NCBI GenBank assembly: GCA_963839165.1
Contig: CAWIUG010000005.1
Location: forward strand, 1,178,001-1,242,000
Source: DATFVA01 sp963839165
GTDB taxonomy: Bacteria > Bacteroidota > Ignavibacteria > Ignavibacteriales > Ignavibacteriaceae
Length of the DNA stretch: 64,000 bases
Reading direction: 5' to 3'
Part shown: positions 51,678 to 61,994 of the stretch, piece after piece
Layout of the letters: each line of letters begins with the position of its first letter
Numbering within the stretch: position 1 is the stretch's first letter
The notes under the pieces: model-generated
Told to the model about the DNA's origin: nothing
Seen by the model: the letters and a program-made list of their open reading frames with translations, nothing else
Database searches by the model: none
Program-made: the position numbers and the translations under genes

Positions 51678-54600
51678 CTATTCGACATCAAGCGTGGGGA
51701 TTCTGCCGGGAGTCCAGGGGGCGTCGTATTTCTCCATATCATTTTCCAACGACTTCAGATCATAGTTATACAAATTCTTCAACTGATCAAGTACCTGTGG
51801 AAATTTATCCATCAGAATTTTATAAGCATTACGTTCGTTCTGTGTGATGTTTGAAGATGAACGATAATGTGTATAAGAGAGCACCGACAGTCTGTCATTG
51901 AAAGTTACAGGTGAAGGAGGATTCTCTTCAGTGCTTGGGAAGTTTGATTCCCTGTTGAACTTCAGTGAGATATCCTTAAGCGTATTCCAGAGGTTATCAG
52001 CTCTTACCATCAGATCATTAGGCGCTTCCGGAGTATTGACCAGTGCCTGTTTGATATCGGTAACCCTCTTCATCATATTATCAAGGAATCCTTCTGTTCC
52101 CCTGACAGCTCTGGCAAGCTTGTTTGCTTTCTTCTGGAATTCCACAAGTTCAGAGCGGTCAGCGATCGGCAGCGTTGAGTTGTTAAGAGGTTTAACCGTA
52201 AATTCAACAGGACCATAAAGCTGTTTTTCGCCGACCCTGCTGATCATAGTCATTGTTACTGAGTATTTACCAGGGAGGGCCAGCGTGCTGCCGTGCCCTT
52301 CGGCAGTCGGGTTAAATTTATCCTTTACTTCAACAGGAGAAGTGCTTCCATAACGCAGATCCCACGCAGCGCGGTTAATTCCTTTTGCGGCAGACTTTGT
52401 TATTTTCCTGACGATATTTCCAGCCTCATCTTTAACGGTAAATACGAGGTAAGGATCGATCTCCTCATTCTCTGTTCTAATCTGAGCATTATCAGGCTGA
52501 GGAATTGGTTTTCCGTCTTTAAATAATTCTTTCTCTTTTTCTTTTCTTTCGTCTTTAAGTGTCTTAGGAACATCCTTTATATAGTAAGTAAACACGGCAC
52601 CAAACTCAGGATTAGGAGCTTTGAAATATGTTGCCCCCTGTCCGTATCTGCCGCCTGTTTATGGAACATCAGAGCATCTTTTACCGGGAAGATATAAGCA
52701 TCTTTATCGAGAGTGGTTTTGTTTACATCGCGAAGGGGCGAGAAGTTATCGAGAATGTAGAAGCCTCTTCCGAAGGTAGCGATCACAAGGTCGTTCTCTC
52801 TTTTCTGGAAGGCGATATCCCTGACCGCGACAGTTGGAATACCCGACTTTAACTGAGTCCATACCTTACCACCGTCGGTTGAAAAGAAGATCCCGAATTC
52901 TGTTCCCGCGAACAGGAGATCAGGATTCACATAATCCTGTTCTATTGAATGAATGCTCCGTTTTCCGGGAGGTTCCCCGCGATGGATGTCCACGATTTTC
53001 CTTTATCCATACTTTTCAAAAGATATGGTTTGAAATCATCTCTCTGAAGGTTATTGAAGGAGGCGAACACAACATTCTCATCATACTTTGAAGGACAGAT
53101 ATCGCTTACATAAGTATATTTCGGAACGCCCGGAAATTCATCGATCTTCCTCCAGGTCTCTGCATCTTCGGAGACCTGAATCAACCCGTCATCCGTTCCG
53201 GCATAGAGCAGGTTTTCTTTAACCGGAGATTCGGTTAGGGAGATGATAGTTCCGAAGAGTGAAGTTGACTGATCTTTTGCAACTGCATCAGCACTCCAGT
53301 ATTTACCCATTACAGGCCACTGGTTGCGGTCGAGCTGTGCGGTAAGGTCGGGACTGATCTCCTGCCAGGTGTCTCCCCTATCGTCGCTTCTGAATACTTT
53401 ATTAGCTGAACAATAAAGTCTGGTATGGCTGTGAGGACTCACAAACAAAGGCGTATCCCAGTTCCATTTATAAGTTAACTCACCTTCGGCAGGTTCGGGA
53501 CGGATATCGATTGCCTCACCGCTTGCTTTATCATAGCGGACCATATTTCCATACTGTGCCTCGGCATAAACAATATTCGGATCTTCAGGATCAATTGCAC
53601 TCCAGAATCCGTCGCCGCCGTTTGTAACGATCCAGTCGCTGTTAACAATTCCATCAGAACTTAAAGTTGCAGAAGGACCGCCCATACTGTTATTATCCTG
53701 GGTACCGCCATACACATAATAAAATGGTTCTGAATTATCTACAGCTACTCTGTAAAACTGAGTGATCGGCAGATTTTCTTTAAAGTCGAACGTCTTCCCG
53801 TCGTCATAAGTTTCGTATACGCCGCCATCGCCGCCGATTAGAAAGTGATCGGTATAATCGGGGTCAATCCACATAGCATGATCATCCACGTGACGGTCTT
53901 TATTGCCGATATTATTCCAGGTTTTACCACCGTCAAGAGTTACCTTAGAGAAAGTCTCCGCTGAGATAAACTTTATTCTCATTCGTCGGATCGACATATA
54001 TCTCATTGAAGTACTGACCCGAAGAAGCATAATCGCTCATCTTTTCCCAGCTGGCTCCGCGGTTAGTTGATTTGAAGAAGCCGCTCTTCCCTTCGGCAGC
54101 TTCAATTATGATATAAAGAATATCGGGATTCGAAGGTGCATATGCTATATCCATTCCTCCGAGATCAACGCCGGGAAGACCTTTCATGATCTTATCCCAT
54201 GTTTGTCCCGCATCTGTTGATTTATAAACAGCCGATTCAGGACCGCCGCCGATTTTTGTAAACACATGTCTTCTTCTCTGTTCAGAGGTCGCATACATAA
54301 TATCAGGGTTGCGGGGATCGAAGATCACGTTATTGACTCCGGTGTTCTCGCTTATATCAAGCACCTTCTTCCAGGTTTTGCCTGCATCATCTGTTTTATA
54401 TAAACCTCTGTCGCCTCCGGGTCCCCATACAGAACCTTCTGCCGCAACAAACACGATATTAGAATTTCGGGGATCGATGGCTATCTCACCGATCTGGCGT
54501 GAATCCTTCAATCCCATATTCTTCCAGGATTTCCCGCCATCGGTAGTCTTATAAATCCCGTCACCATAACCGAGAGCTCTCTGATGATTATTCTCGCCGG

Positions 54601-54937
54601 TTCCTGCCCATACTACGTAGGGGTTGTTGGGGTCTATAGCAAGGCAGCCTATTGAGTAGGCACCGTAATGATCGAATACGGGTTCAAAAGTAATTCCGTT
54701 GTTGGAAGTTTTCCATATATGTCCGCTTGCCGCGGCCACGTAATATTCAGCATGATTCTGAGGGTTAACCGCAAAATCAGCTATCCTGCCCGAAGTAAAG
54801 GCAGGACCAATGTTCCTCCATTTTAATCCGGCCACCGTTTCAGCCAGCGTGGAATCTTTGCTATCCTTATCCTGTGCAGCGATTGCCGCCGAAAAAAGAA
54901 GACAAAGCATAATAGAAATATTGATAAATCTCTTCAT
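51678..54937 (-). pseudogene. Exported BNR/VPS10-type beta-propeller protein, three frameshifts
   Basis: From ATG 54937: signal peptide (MKRFINISIMLCLLFSAAIAA) then repeated BNR/sortilin-like blades (W...S.DGGKSW, for example GDGIYKTTDGGKSWKNMGL, DRGLYKTDDAGKTWKKVLD, GFFKSTNRGASWEKMSDY), then a C-terminal region (YYIKDVPKTLKDERKEKEKE ... FTVKDEAGNIVRKITKSAAK). The whole of about 1080 residues is a glycosyl-hydrolase/sortilin-family beta-propeller. Three frame breaks: near 53961 (one base extra), near 52972 (one A missing in a run), and near 52658 (one base missing, before GRYGQGATYFKAPNPEFGAV). Each correction restores family-typical sequence. Role in surface carbohydrate or metallopeptide handling is inferred. 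Confidence 0.85.
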
Positions 54938-55180
54938 GATATAATAATAGTTAGTGAATGAATAATTTGATTTGATATTTGTGAGAAAGTACTTGTCAAT
55001 GCGCATATTAACTGAATTCAACAATCCCCTGATTCGGATCGTAAATTACCAAACGGATTCAACTTATTCTACATCAAAAGGATGAATGGCGAAATTTTAT
55101 GGTAAGCGAGAGGCAGATTTTGAGAAAATATTTTTGTGGAGAGGTTTAGTATAGATAAACCAAAATGGCGGTGACCGGAA

Positions 55181-55216
55181 TAAAATAAAAATGCCGGCAT
55201 CGGGGAATGCCGGCAT
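55181..55216 (-). terminator. Rho-independent terminator of the C25 peptidase gene
   Basis: Read on the minus strand: ATGCCGGCAT, loop TCCCCG, ATGCCGGCAT, then TTTTTATTTTATT. A 10-bp stem (itself a palindrome) with a U-rich tail 28 bases beyond the peptidase stop at 55244. Confidence 0.85.
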
Positions 55217-55243
55217 AGAGATTTGGGGAATCAGGGTGTCTTG

Positions 55244-58200
55244 CTACTTCAGCATCAGCATCTTCTTCACTGCTGAAAAATTTCCAGCCTTAATTCTGTA
55301 GACATAAAATCCCGACGATACCGGTTCATTATAATTATTTCTTCCATTCCAGGTGATGGTATATCTTCCGGGATCCTTAATCTCCGAAACGAGTGATCTC
55401 ACCAGTCTTCCCAGAGCATCATAGATATCCAGAGTAACGGGCGACTGCACAGGAACATCATACCTGATTGAAGTAGATGGATTGAAAGGATTGGGATAAT
55501 TCCTGAAAAGAGCGAATTCTTTCGGGGTGTTATTAACTTCTATCTCAATTTGTTTTGAATAGCTGATAGAGCCATCGAGGTCGATCTGTTTCAGTCGGTA
55601 TAGAATGGAGCCGTTATCCGCATCAGCATCCCTAAAAGAATATATCTTCGGCTCGGTGGTTGTTCCGCTTCCTTCCGCGAACCCGATCTTCTTCCAGGTA
55701 CCGGGGCCGGCAGAGCCTGACTTAGCTGTATTCCTCTCGATATCGAATCCCCTATTATTCTTTTCTGTAGCTGTATTCCATCTGAGGATTACCGCATCCT
55801 GACTATTTTCTGCTGTGAAGGAGATCAGTTCAACCGGAACTTCGCTTAACTGCATAGTAACAGGAACAGTTAATTGCGGATTATCAGGATCGTTGCTGCT
55901 AACTACAACGTCCATTGAGTAATTGCCAAGCTCGAGACCATCTGTAATAAAGTCGAGAACCAGCGCATACGAATTGCCGTTATAGATGGTGCCCGAAAAA
56001 TTATCTGCGATGAGCCATTCGGGTTCGGCGGAAAACATGACGGCCAGGCCATTTGCAGCGTAGGAAGCGTTGTATGCCACCTGGAGTCCGTCTGTACCAT
56101 CTGCATTCTCTAATCCAATAGTGGCAGAGTTCAGAGTTGAGGCCATATTATTATAATAGAAATATATCTTATTATTCGACTGCAGCACAATCTGGTATGT
56201 AAGAGAACCTGTTGAAGGAAAACTCTGCCAATTGGTGTACTGGATAATTAGTTTATCCGCTGTCTGCTGATAGTACACGGTTCCCTGTGAGGAGCCATCA
56301 AGATCATCCCAGAACGGAGAGATCATGTTATCGGGCATTCCAGGTGTAGGGATACCCTCATTTGTAAAACAATTTTCTGCAATGCTGTTAAACGAAAGGA
56401 AACCGTTGGAGCTTACATAAACACCTGATTGAGGCTCGCCGTAGAATTTGAAATTGAACCCGATTGGAATCGGGCCAGCAAAACCTTCATCAAGCGGATC
56501 GTAAGTTCCTGTGGGAATCCATCCGGTTACCTCTGTACCTGTGGAGGAAATATCATTCCACTGGTAAGAGGGTCCCTGCGGATCGTTGCTGTCGATCCAC
56601 TCATATCCGAAAAGATCAGGTCCACCGGAACCTCTAATACTCATTCCCCTTAATTCCGGGGGATTATCTTTTGTCCCGGTGTTCAGCATTTCGTTCCTAA
56701 CCGGAATGAATCTGGCAACAACGTCTCCCGGGAATGTATTATTTGTAAGTTCAACAGTATAATCAAGAGTTGAATTTTCAATGGTTACATTAGATATCAT
56801 TATCGAATCGCTGGTAGTGGTTCCCTGGGTAAGCAGGCAAGAAATAGAATTAGGGTCGACTACAATCTGCGGGGCCTGCCAGGTAGTTTCAACTGGAACA
56901 TTCGACATAAGCGATTTGTTTCCCCATATATCAGAAGCTTTAATGGCGAAGTAATATTGAGACGCAAAACCAAGATTATGGATCGTATAACTCTTAGCCA
57001 TTCCCACCGAATCGGGATCGCCGGGAACCAAAATGGAATTTGCGCTGCCATAATCCTCTTCAGTAACCATTGGATCGGTAGAGTATCTGAGATCATAACT
57101 AATGATGCCTCCGAAGGAAGAATCATAGGGAGCCGTCCAGTTAAGTGTTACCGAATTAGAAGTAGGATCAAGGGCAGAAAGATCTGTAATCTGATCAGGC
57201 GCTGTTGAATCCGGGGCCATTCCAAGTGTAAGCATCATTGAGCAGTCGCCGAAAATATTATACTGTTCCATCAGCATCAAACCCTGGCCGCTGCTCCCTC
57301 CCCATTGATCCATTGCGTACATAATGCCGTTAAAGCACACACCGCCAACGGTCTGCTTTGCTCTTGTTGTAAGAAGGAACATCGCATGGCTCTGCATATC
57401 GCAGGGAGGAACCCAGCTGGTATTTGTAGAGGAACCGAATGCACCGATAGCTCCTTTAGGATTGGTGAGACTGCCCTCTCTGATCCAGGCTTCCTCCATA
57501 CATTCACCCAGTGTAAAATTACCATTCAAACAGGCAACATCCAGCACGAAGGGATTTTTATATTCGTTTGAGAGTGAGGCAATATTATTAACGTTAAATC
57601 CTGTAGTACTCCAGGAGGTTCCTGAGCCGTGTCCTATATAATTAACTATGCTTCTGCCGTCATTTAGAGCAGCTGTAACCTGTGAGGCTGAGGCACCAGG
57701 ATCGTATATCTGATCTACAGATGTAAAAAATAAATTCTCCATCAGCATATCTCTGAGAAGATTCGCCCGTTCCCAATCATAGAGACCCGTACCTCCGTCC
57801 TGATCGCTTGCTACACCTGTTCCCTTCAGGTACCAGCCGGCATCGGGACCAGTATCCGGGTACTTTTCATACTTTATAAATTTATATAAGATATAATCGA
57901 GATTAGCAGACGAAGAAGGTGAAATACGTGAGATAAACGCATCGGGATAAGCATCGCTTCCTGCCAGCTTAACATAACAGGGATCTGAAGGAGCACCCTC
58001 ATAAGTTCCGCTGAGAGTAGGTATCTGACCCGATTCACCTATAAGGATTATAAATGTTAACCCTTCGGGAGAATCATATAAATTCTGGATATAACTTTTT
58101 ATGGCAGATGATCCCGTTCCTGTTTCAGCGGGATATTCTGCTGTAAGAGTTACAAAACCTTTTTCCACTTTCCAATCCTGAAAAGGAGTTATATTGGAAG

Positions 58201-58951
58201 CGAACGATGAAGGATATATGATTAGAAGTCTGCCTGTTTCATCGAGCGTAATATAATCATACCCCGGGGAACCGTAATTAATAAAGAGGCTTTTATAAAT
58301 ATCTGTGAAATCGAGCGACACTCCTGTGAAAGGTTTAATCCTTACAAGAGGGTTAACAACTTCCGCTGACTGATCAGCAAAGACCTCGACGGTAATCTTT
58401 GTACAAATACGCAGCATACCCTCTGCAGGATTATACTGCATTGGGTTGAACTGTATCGTTTGACCTCTTAAGTCTCTCACTACATATGGTTCGTCGAGCA
58501 AAATATTATTTTCAGGATACCAGGTATCCTGTTTGTAAATATCGTTAAAAACATAGGGGATGCTTTCAGGATCAATATTCCTGGTTATATGTCCTTTTGA
58601 AGGAGTAACCGGTAGCGTCTGAATAGTTGTAAATTCCTGTGAAATGATCCTGTAGTTCATACCTGCCAGATCAGGGATAATTATGCTTGTCCTGTGAACC
58701 GGCAGCTGCGGAAATCCTTTATCCATCAGGCAGATACTTCCGGGAACGGTATAAAGCACAGTTGAATTGCCGTCAATTATAATGGTTTTTTCGTTATAGT
58801 TATTCAGTGTGAATTCAATAGTAGTACCTGAAGGATCAGTACTTACCACATTGGACTTTATACCATCATTGTTATCGCTCTGCGCGAAGGAAGTGAAAAT
58901 AATAGTAAAAGAAATAAAAAAGAGTACTAGTACAAAGTAGAATTTATTCAT
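55244..58951 (-). CDS. Gingipain-like C25 cysteine peptidase with T9SS sorting domain
   Basis: Large exported peptidase of 1235 residues. Layout: signal peptide, an N-terminal propeptide/prodomain (about 25-230), the C25 catalytic domain (about 230-560), fibronectin type III (TAPDQITDLSALDPTSNSVT), a jelly-roll domain (FNFKFYGEPQSGVYVSSNGF), an Ig-like region, and a type A sorting domain (RNYPNPFNPSTSIRYDVP, VSSGFYVYRI). Catalytic His441 (YIGHGSG) and Cys474 (LDVACLNG) are 33 residues apart, as in RgpB. A Pro-rich cleavage site may be at the propeptide end. Ends in a terminator. Probably cell-surface nutrient or virulence-type proteolysis; substrate preference is not read from sequence. Confidence 0.93.
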   Translation of the reverse strand: MNKFYFVLVLFFISFTIIFTSFAQSDNNDGIKSNVVSTDPSGTTIEFTLNNYNEKTIIIDGNSTVLYTVPGSICLMDKGFPQLPVHRTSIIIPDLAGMNYRIISQEFTTIQTLPVTPSKGHITRNIDPESIPYVFNDIYKQDTWYPENNILLDEPYVVRDLRGQTIQFNPMQYNPAEGMLRICTKITVEVFADQSAEVVNPLVRIKPFTGVSLDFTDIYKSLFINYGSPGYDYITLDETGRLLIIYPSSFASNITPFQDWKVEKGFVTLTAEYPAETGTGSSAIKSYIQNLYDSPEGLTFIILIGESGQIPTLSGTYEGAPSDPCYVKLAGSDAYPDAFISRISPSSSANLDYILYKFIKYEKYPDTGPDAGWYLKGTGVASDQDGGTGLYDWERANLLRDMLMENLFFTSVDQIYDPGASASQVTAALNDGRSIVNYIGHGSGTSWSTTGFNVNNIASLSNEYKNPFVLDVACLNGNFTLGECMEEAWIREGSLTNPKGAIGAFGSSTNTSWVPPCDMQSHAMFLLTTRAKQTVGGVCFNGIMYAMDQWGGSSGQGLMLMEQYNIFGDCSMMLTLGMAPDSTAPDQITDLSALDPTSNSVTLNWTAPYDSSFGGIISYDLRYSTDPMVTEEDYGSANSILVPGDPDSVGMAKSYTIHNLGFASQYYFAIKASDIWGNKSLMSNVPVETTWQAPQIVVDPNSISCLLTQGTTTSDSIMISNVTIENSTLDYTVELTNNTFPGDVVARFIPVRNEMLNTGTKDNPPELRGMSIRGSGGPDLFGYEWIDSNDPQGPSYQWNDISSTGTEVTGWIPTGTYDPLDEGFAGPIPIGFNFKFYGEPQSGVYVSSNGFLSFNSIAENCFTNEGIPTPGMPDNMISPFWDDLDGSSQGTVYYQQTADKLIIQYTNWQSFPSTGSLTYQIVLQSNNKIYFYYNNMASTLNSATIGLENADGTDGLQVAYNASYAANGLAVMFSAEPEWLIADNFSGTIYNGNSYALVLDFITDGLELGNYSMDVVVSSNDPDNPQLTVPVTMQLSEVPVELISFTAENSQDAVILRWNTATEKNNRGFDIERNTAKSGSAGPGTWKKIGFAEGSGTTTEPKIYSFRDADADNGSILYRLKQIDLDGSISYSKQIEIEVNNTPKEFALFRNYPNPFNPSTSIRYDVPVQSPVTLDIYDALGRLVRSLVSEIKDPGRYTITWNGRNNYNEPVSSGFYVYRIKAGNFSAVKKMLMLK

Positions 58952-59141
58952 ATTCTCCCCAGAGATATAAATGAGATGAAATTATCGTTCCAACATCCTA
59001 AAATTCGTTGATAGAAGCAAGAAGTATTTTGGTTTATAACTGGAACTTAGAGAGCCGTTTATCTTTGCTCTGTATCACCACCCGGGACCTATCTGAGTTT
59101 TAAATAGTCTAATAAGTAAACATTAACGGAGGGTTGTAAAT

Positions 59142-59636
59142 ATGTCAAAGACAATAGAAGAATTAATTAAAGATCTGTCGAATTCCAATGGTATCATCAG
59201 GCAGAAAGCACGTTATGAGCTGGTAAAAATGGGCAATCCCGCTCTGGATTATCTCCTGGAACTGCAGAGCGCCGAAAAGCATCTTGCAAGATGGGAAGCC
59301 GTTAAAGCAATAAGCGAGATAGGAACTTCGGATTCAATCCCGATCCTGATAAATGCACTGGAAGATGAAGAATTCGACGTCAGATGGCTGGCAGCAGAGG
59401 GTCTCATAGAAATCGGACACTCATCTGTATATCCCCTGCTTAAGGCTTTCATATCGAATAAAGAATCAATTCACCTCAAGGAAGGTGTACACCATGTTCT
59501 AAAAGGACTGGAGGTGCGGGGTCTTTACAATGACAGATATGATATCATCAAAGCACTCGAATCCTTCACGGCGCCGGTGAAACTTGAGCTCAAGGTTATA
59601 AATATGCTGAAGGATGAACTTGTAGGTATAAAATAA
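59142..59636 (+). CDS. HEAT-repeat protein (164 aa)
   Basis: A cytoplasmic HEAT array with no signal peptide: RQKARYELVKMGNPALDYLL, ARWEAVKAISEIGTSDSIPI, VRWLAAEGLIEIGHSSVYPL and weaker units, of the PBS-lyase HEAT type. Such modules mediate protein binding. A strong SD (GGAGG) stands 10 bases before ATG. It precedes the aldo/keto reductase by 65 bases on the same strand and may be cotranscribed. Partner unknown. Confidence 0.8.
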   Translation: MSKTIEELIKDLSNSNGIIRQKARYELVKMGNPALDYLLELQSAEKHLARWEAVKAISEIGTSDSIPILINALEDEEFDVRWLAAEGLIEIGHSSVYPLLKAFISNKESIHLKEGVHHVLKGLEVRGLYNDRYDIIKALESFTAPVKLELKVINMLKDELVGIK

Positions 59637-59701
59637 TCTGCCGCTTAAAGGCAGTGCATCAACTTTGATTCAGATAAATAAAAAATCAGGAAAGGAACAG
59701 A

Positions 59702-60688
59702 ATGGAAAAGAGAAAATTAGGAAAAAAGGGACCGGAAGTTTCTGCAATAGGATTAGGCTGCATGGGAATGTCTGAATTCTACGGAAATGCAGATGAAGCA
59801 GAATCAATTAAGACAATACATAAAGCATTTGATATGGGAATAAATTTTTTCGATACATCTGATATGTACGGGCCTTATAAAAATGAAATGCTGGTGGGCA
59901 AGGCGTTAAAAGGCATCAGGGACAAGGTAATACTTGCAACTAAATTTGGAATAGTACGGGGTGAGGATCAAAAATCACGCTCCATAAACGGAAGGCCGGA
60001 GTATGTAAAATCAGCGTGCGAAGCTTCGTTAAAACGATTGGGAGTTGATCATATAGACCTATATTATCAGCACCGGGTTGATAAGGATACTCCCATTGAA
60101 GACACTATCGGAGCGATGGCAGATCTGGTGAAGGAAGGAAAAGTGAGATTCCTTGGTATGTCGGAGGCATCTGCAAATACAATCAGGCGGGCTAATAAAG
60201 TTCACCAGATTACCGCACTGCAGACAGAATACTCGTTATGGACGCGTGATCCAGAAGCTGAGATCTTATCGACAGTGAGGGAAATGGGAATCGGGTTTGT
60301 GGCTTATAGTCCACTGGGAAGAGGATTCCTGACCGGAAGGTTCCAGAGTCCCGATGACTTCAGCGAAAACGATTTCAGGAAAAACTCTCCGCGTTTCCAG
60401 GGAGAAAATTTTCAGAAAAATCTACGGCTTGTTGATAAGGTTAAGGAACTTGCAAAGAATAAGGGTATTACACCAGCTCAGCTCGCGCTTGCCTGGGTTC
60501 TTAGTCAGGGTGAAGATATTGTACCAATACCCGGTACCACCAAATTAAAGCATATAGAAGAGAACATAAAAGCGGCGGATATTGAACTAACAGACGACGA
60601 GCTTCAGCAGCTTGAGGACTTTTTCCCGATGGATGCGGCAAGCGGACTCCGGTATCCGGAAACAGCAATGAAAACTGTGAATGTATAA
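59702..60688 (+). CDS. Aldo/keto reductase
   Basis: A 328-residue NADPH-dependent oxidoreductase with the TIM-barrel family marks: GLGCMGMSEFYG, FFDTSDMYGPYKNEMLVGKAL (Asp and Tyr of the tetrad), VILATKFG (Lys), YYQHRVD (His), VAYSPLGRGFLTG, and the C-terminal coenzyme region IPGTTKLKHIEENI. Closest to the AKR13/YajO-like group. Intact. It reduces aldehydes or ketones; the natural substrate is unknown. Preceded by an AAAGGAACAG SD. Confidence 0.92.
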   Translation: MEKRKLGKKGPEVSAIGLGCMGMSEFYGNADEAESIKTIHKAFDMGINFFDTSDMYGPYKNEMLVGKALKGIRDKVILATKFGIVRGEDQKSRSINGRPEYVKSACEASLKRLGVDHIDLYYQHRVDKDTPIEDTIGAMADLVKEGKVRFLGMSEASANTIRRANKVHQITALQTEYSLWTRDPEAEILSTVREMGIGFVAYSPLGRGFLTGRFQSPDDFSENDFRKNSPRFQGENFQKNLRLVDKVKELAKNKGITPAQLALAWVLSQGEDIVPIPGTTKLKHIEENIKAADIELTDDELQQLEDFFPMDAASGLRYPETAMKTVNV

Positions 60689-61157
60689 GAAAATGCAGGA
60701 TAAAGAGAACTAAAATTAACCTCCCCGGGAACAATCCCGGGGTCAGGATTTACGGTTTAAAGACTACTATCTGGGGATTTTCTTTTATTCAAAGGAATAC
60801 TGACAAAAAAGTCAAAAACCACCCAAATACCTTTCAATTACTTTTCACATACGCTCCACATACGCTCCACATACGCTTCATATACGCTTCACATACGCTC
60901 TACCTCCGAAGGAAATGGGGGCAAAATTAAGCATATACCCCTCAATACTGGATCAATATTAAAACAGGATAAGCCCGGGCTACAATGCGCACAGCTCCGA
61001 CTGTTTAGTCGAATCCTAATAATTATCGTCGAATTATCTCTTCCCCGATCATCAATAACTTAAGCTATCCCGATTTATTTTAAGTTTTGAGAGCGGGCAC
61101 ATACTTTGCATCGATGAATTCTGAAGTCTTATTTATTATTTATTTAAGGGAAAAACT
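60689..61157. other. Intergenic region with hairpin and tandem repeat, no gene seen
   Basis: 469 bases without a supported frame. A G/C-rich hairpin CCCCGGG-AACAAT-CCCGGGG lies at 60724-60743 after the reductase, without a T-run. An 11-bp tandem array lies at 60846-60900 (separate entry). The remainder is A/T-rich DNA that must hold the promoter of the DUF2202 lipoprotein gene. Confidence 0.55.
60846..60900. repeat. Five-copy 11-bp tandem repeat
   Basis: Five head-to-tail units of CACATACGCTC with small changes (two identical CACATACGCTC, then CACATACGCTT, CATATACGCTT, CACATACGCTC). The period is near one helical turn, so it would present the same face of DNA at each unit. It lies about 260 bases before the lipoprotein gene. 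No similar array was noticed elsewhere in the window. Confidence 0.8.
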
Positions 61158-61739
61158 ATGAAACACTTTATGAGATTAATTTCTATTTTAATTATGGGAC
61201 TAATATTATCTTCGTGCAGTGACGACCTTACCGGAAGCTTAACCCAGTCTGATAATAACTCCCTCCAGAAGAATAATTTACTCGTTCCCGGAGAGCTTTC
61301 ACCTGAAGAAGCCGAAGGAATTATTCTGATTCGGCAGGAAGAAAAAGTTGCAAGAGATGTTTACACTGTATTAGGGCAGACATGGAATTTCAATATTTTT
61401 GAAAAAATAGCGGCTGCTGAACAAAATCATATGGATGCTGTAAAAAGGTTGGTAGACAGGTACTCACTAGAAGATCCCATAGTAAGCGATGAAGTAGGTG
61501 TATTCGCGAACCCGGTTTTCCAGCAGATGTATGATGATTTTACTGCCCAGGGACTGCTCTCCATCCCGGAAGCATTTCTTGTTGGACAGGCTATTGAGCA
61601 AATGGATATTGCATCTCTCGAAGATCAGCTTGCATTCGTTGATAACCCCGATCTTATACGGGTATATACAAAACTTAAAGACGCATCAGAAAAACATTAT
61701 AATGCTTTCCTGAACCACATATCCTCTTCCTCCTACTAA
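61158..61739 (+). CDS. DUF2202 lipoprotein (ferritin-like)
   Basis: A 193-residue lipoprotein: signal peptide with lipobox LILSSC (Cys near residue 20) and a ferritin-like four-helix domain of the DUF2202 type, with the metal-site pattern IRQEEKVARDVY, AAEQNHMDAVKRLVDRY, EEDQLAF-type helix and ASEKHYNAFLNHI. The Glu and His residues are positioned as in the di-iron family, but metal binding is inferred. Anchored to a membrane, facing the periplasm or outside. A terminator follows. Confidence 0.88.
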   Translation: MKHFMRLISILIMGLILSSCSDDLTGSLTQSDNNSLQKNNLLVPGELSPEEAEGIILIRQEEKVARDVYTVLGQTWNFNIFEKIAAAEQNHMDAVKRLVDRYSLEDPIVSDEVGVFANPVFQQMYDDFTAQGLLSIPEAFLVGQAIEQMDIASLEDQLAFVDNPDLIRVYTKLKDASEKHYNAFLNHISSSSY

Positions 61740-61748
61740 TTTTAAGCT

Positions 61749-61783
61749 CGCCCGGAGAAATATAACTTCTTCGGGCGTTCTTT
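61749..61783 (+). terminator. Rho-independent terminator after the DUF2202 gene
   Basis: CGCCCGGAGAA, loop ATATAAC, TTCTTCGGGCG, then TTCTTT. One G-T wobble in an 11-bp stem, starting ten bases after the stop. Typical intrinsic terminator with a short U-tract. Confidence 0.8.
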
Positions 61784-61994
61784 AACTTCATACTATAGCG
61801 CTTAGCAAATATGTATCCAAAATAATCTAACGGAAAGGACTTGCTGACTGCAAGATCAAGTCTGAAGGGATTATGATGTGCCTGGTAATTAAGGGGCCCG
61901 AATCGTTAAGTGACCTGAAATTACTCCCTGGCCATTCCTTTTTGACGGGGCACTGCTTATTTGTTAATTTTGTCGGATCAATATTTAAGGCGAT

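Noticed and set aside
60724..60743. CCCCGGG hairpin after the aldo/keto reductase as terminator
   Set aside because: The stem is strong but no T-run follows, so it is mentioned only in the intergenic entry.
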